Under the pieces are notes generated by a model. That model was not told the DNA's origin. It saw only the letters and a list, made by a program, of their open reading frames with translations, and made no database searches. DNA of 64,000 bases from Brachypodius melanocephalos (taxonomy: Eukaryota > Chordata > Aves > Passeriformes > Pycnonotidae): assembly GCA_013398615.1 (NCBI GenBank), contig VZSR01001479.1, positions 10,944,095 through 11,008,094 of the forward strand, in the 5' to 3' direction. This document shows, piece after piece, positions 60,721-64,000 of this stretch (the stretch's first letter is position 1; each line of letters opens with the position of its first letter). The position numbers were made by a program, and so were the translations under genes.

Positions 60721-61059
60721 AACTAAATATTATCCTACCTATAGAACTAATAGAAGGTACGGAAAACATGAAGTAAGAATTAAAGGAAAATTAGAATAAT
60801 TCAAATTACATCTTATTATATCTGAATGGCTAAAAAACAGTCATCAAAGAGCAAAATGGGGCATACTCACCATTGTGTGTCTCACCCCATTGAAGAATTT
60901 GAAAGAACATTGGCAAAAAATTTTGCCTTTGCTGATAAAATGGTTTTGTTCACTCTTCTTTTGTTGCTCAACAGCTCTACCAGCTGAGCTCTTAATAAGA
61001 GAGATGCACTGCAGGGTAGTGCCTTCTTCCTTAGGTGACACTGAGACAACTCATTGAGT

Positions 61060-61780
61060 GAGAAAAATTGAGAAGAGATCCATCAGAGCCAGTGACCCAA
61101 CCCAGCCCTTCCACCCACAGATTTTATGTTGAACTGTTTCCGTGGATATCACTGAAGCTGCCGTAAGTCAGCAATCCTGATTTACAATATCTGTGTCCAA
61201 TAAAAGAATCAGGGCAATTACAGTTCTTCGAACGGGAGCCTAAGCAATGTCTGTTCCCAGTTTAGACATAGTCTAGACATCATTCCTCAGCCATCCTAAG
61301 GCCTTTCTGGAAGGACAATATTTCATAGCCATGTAATCATCGGTCCTTTGTTGACACAACCAATAAGAAAGTCAATTGGTGTCAGCTGTGGTGGTGATTT
61401 TGTGATGGGAACATCTGTCCTTTTTATTCCTGATGAGACTTAGTCTTGGTCACTGTTAATTGGGCAAGGATGAAAGCTCCAGGTCCTGTTACAAGTCCTT
61501 TGAGTAAACTAGTTACTCATAATTTTTTCACATAGTTTACCTCCTTTGATTTGTCAAATTGTTTCCATTTGATGCTTTGGGCCCAGGTGCCTTTTGAGTA
61601 ACAGTAAAACTTTGCATCGAGCCCCTGACAAATCCAAGTGTTCCTTTCTACCTATCCTGGTAGTTTAAACGATGCTGCATCTGCCTCAGCCCTTCATGGT
61701 CCTTTAATTTTTCACGTCTGTTAATTAATCATTCTGACACGGAGTTCTGCCACACCAAAAAATGTTGTAAATATCCTATA
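61060..61780. promoter_or_regulatory. Candidate conserved noncoding block
   Basis: Repeat-free AT-rich sequence with CCAATAAG/CAATTGG, CCTTTGTTGACAC (SOX-like), GTTAATTGGG and GTTAATTAATCATT sites. It contains an inverted repeat at 61352-61384. Untested for conservation. Confidence 0.3.
61352..61384. repeat. Imperfect inverted repeat around a CCAAT / ATTGG pair
   Basis: TGACACAACCAAT pairs with ATTGGTGTCA across a short spacer, apart from a two-base AA bulge. Confidence 0.75.
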
Positions 61781-64000
61781 TATAGATCTCGACTAGGACT
61801 AGCAACCAGGGATTTCTGCTTTGTTCTTTTATCGCACATATGTTTCACTTTGATGTAAACATTGTTTCAAAAACAGTAAAAAGAGCTTTTTCATCTTATG
61901 CATAGATTATTCCATAAACATATGCATCCTGTCAGACACAGTAATAATTAGAAATAGCTGTAGTTTCATTGCTAACTCCATAATACTTCAAACTGCTTAG
62001 ACTTTTAAAAAGTAAAAATCAGATGCGCATCTTTGATTCTGGGTAGAAACTGTTTAAATCTCAATTCATTTCCCTGTCACTAGGGCTCATTTAATGTACC
62101 TAAGAAATCAACACCAAGCTCAATAAACTCACTACAATTTTATAATTTTACAACAGTAAAATTTCACATAAAAAATTCGTCCGGATGTAGGAGTTGAAGT
62201 TGTTTTAGCGGTGAAATTCAGAAATGTTCTTAGAACATAAATGAGTTTTTTGTTGTTCATACTGATGACATATATAAACCTCTGTTGTACACACAGTCCC
62301 AGTCAAAGAAAAATTTAACAATTAAAAAAATTAAATTAAAAAACCTGTCAGAGAGAGGGTGCATTTATATGAGTCTTATGTCCAATGCAGATAGCTGTGG
62401 GGATGATAAGATTGGAGAGCTGTTATTTTATTTCTAAAAAATCCTATACATTTATTTTTAATTAAACATCTCTCAGGCTGTGCTAGATGTTCTTTTGATA
62501 ATAAAGGCAAAGTCTAAGGTGTTATTTGCTCTTACACCTGTTCATGCATTGATCTGAGTTCATCTTTCCACCTTAGCTAGTAAATACAGCAGGGGCACTA
62601 ATCATGAAGGAAAAAAGTGAGGTTTATTTAAACTTGGCTGTCACAGGCAGCAGCAGATTAATTTCCATCATATTTAATGGATGGGACTCAAAACTCAATG
62701 AACTCAACAAAAATATCCAGAATGCATGCGAGATGGATTGGGCACTTGTATAGTCTGGTGCTGAAGTTCAGCCTGGCTGCAGGGAAATCCTCTCGGGCAC
62801 CCTTGAGACCTCTGCAAAGGCCACAGTGCCACATTGCGCTTGTCACTTTTGGCTGCCCAGCCCAGGGAAAGGCTCAGGGAAGGACTGCTGTGCCTCAGCA
62901 TGGAGCCAGGCAGAGTCTCCTGGCCCTGAGCTGGCTTCACCCAGAGGTGCCATGGCTGCTGGGTGAAGAAGGGCCCTGTCAATGGCCAATTGTGTTGGCC
63001 AGCTCTGCATCCTTCACTTTCAGCCGCCCGTTTCCCCCCTGCCTCTTCTATAAACAAGCTTTTCAGGAAAATTCTGCTTTGCAAGGAGTGGTGCCAAGTG
63101 ACATGCTTAGTGAACTGTGCTGCCCTGGATAATTAAGAAGAGCTAAACCCCAGGTTTGTTCCAACAGCTTTACTACAGAGCTATTTACTGTGTAAGTATC
63201 AACAAAATCCTTGCCCACCAATCATACTCCAACCTTTATTTTTGGAATACATTAAATGAACTATTGCTAATGTTAATGCCTCTGAAGATTAATTAAGAGT
63301 GTTGGAGAGGAAGTTTTTTTAAGTACAGATCAAGAAGTAACATTTTCCACCAGATGCTTCTAATGTAACTCTGGGAAACCAAGTGTTACATCATCTAAAA
63401 ATTAGATTTGGCTCAGTGGAAATATCCACTACAATTTTATTTTCTCCAAAATTATACCAGTTATTAAAGAACACACACAAAAACAAGAGTTTTTTTGACA
63501 GTACTGTGGCTACAGTTTTCATTAGATAGATAGCAGATAATCTGACTTTCATGAATCTCTTAGTGTGTCTTTGACTTTGGCGCATTCGAGATAACATCAC
63601 ATCCATCACAGAGAGCCTGGCTTTCTCTTTAGTTCTGCCTTGACAAACACAAGATCTGATCTACTTCCTCTTCTCCCCTCTGAGGCCTAAAACATTCTTT
63701 TTGTTCACTATTCCATCTTTCAAGTAAAAAAAGGTATTTCTGCTATCAGACATTCTGCTACTGACATTCCCCCAAATCAGAATTTTGTGCTAGGAAAATT
63801 AAATATTGTTAAAATGAATAGTGACCCCAGGGTTTCTTCTGCTGCTTAGCCCTCCACTGCAAGTGCTGCCAAGCCTGAAAGGGTAAGCTAGAGTTTTCCC
63901 AGCTTGCTAAGCTGAATCCTCTGACCTCCTGTGTTTGAGGCAGTGGGACAAAGAGTACTCCACCTCTCCAAAATCTTGTGCTTTTATGGCCAAGGGCAGT

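Larger units (their letters stand above)
35161..64000. other. Gene-free region downstream of PKDCC
   Basis: No open frame here exceeds about 160 codons, and none shows recognisable domains, splice-linked neighbours or codon bias. Besides the listed items, about 35.2-41.8, 42.2-44.3, 45.1-47.4, 47.9-50.1, 50.7-53.2, 53.6-55.6, 56.4-59.7 and 61.8-64.0 kb show only AT-rich unique sequence and simple repeats. In mammals the next gene downstream of PKDCC is EML4, roughly 100 kb away as I recall; it is not reached here. Confidence 0.75.

Noticed and set aside
62677..63132. 151-codon + strand ORF with an overlapping minus-strand ORF of 126 codons
   Set aside because: Both strands are open by chance in a moderately GC-rich patch, and nothing is recognised in either.
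1..64000. CRISPR array, rRNA, tRNA, bacterial or phage system
   Set aside because: No regularly spaced repeats, no rRNA or tRNA-like sequence and no prokaryotic gene organisation. Intron-exon structure and CR1 elements show vertebrate DNA.

Overview
The window is vertebrate nuclear DNA, almost certainly from a bird. It carries CR1-type LINE fragments, one with the (ATTCTGTG)n tail typical of avian CR1, and a degraded stretch that looks like an avian endogenous-retrovirus LTR. The one recognisable gene is split by long introns and starts in a CpG island. I found no bacterial-style operon, CRISPR array, rRNA or tRNA.

The gene is PKDCC (also called VLK or SGK493), the secretory-pathway and extracellular tyrosine kinase of the FAM20/VLK-like group. 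It lies on the + strand from the left edge to about 35.16 kb. Exon 1 is cut by the left edge: the frame is open back to base 1, and the ATG at 48 matches an internal Met of the mammalian protein. Seven coding exons were placed by hand at 1-410, 14319-14441, 17433-17704, 21496-21575, 22416-22523, 32145-32318 and 33901-33986. Every intron is GT-AG and the phases join exactly. From the Met at 48 the joined product is 401 residues; 15 further codons are visible upstream, and the signal peptide must lie left of the window. Residue numbers below count from that Met. The 3' UTR has an early poly(A) signal (34166) and a late cluster (35133-35149).

Intron 1 (13.9 kb) begins in the CpG island. It holds a second GC-rich zone (about 1.88-3.34 kb) with a TATA/MEF2-like site, a CR1 fragment, and the LTR-like stretch ending about 20-40 bp before exon 2. 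Intron 3 has a CR1 3' end and a poly(A) run close to exon 4. Intron 5 (9.6 kb) holds two candidate regulatory blocks. Introns 2, 4 and 6 look ordinary.

From about 35.2 to 64 kb I see no gene. The stretch is AT-rich and carries two more CR1 fragments, simple repeats, small tandem duplications, an 18-bp perfect palindrome, a strong short hairpin, and several blocks that look like conserved noncoding elements. That fits a regulatory gene desert downstream of a developmental gene. Conservation could not be tested here, so all enhancer calls are inference. I saw no clearly novel biological system. The most checkable items are the intronic TATA/MEF2 site, the LTR beside the exon 2 acceptor, the 18-bp palindrome, the 55.6-kb hairpin and the GC-spiked blocks at 50.2 and 59.8 kb.
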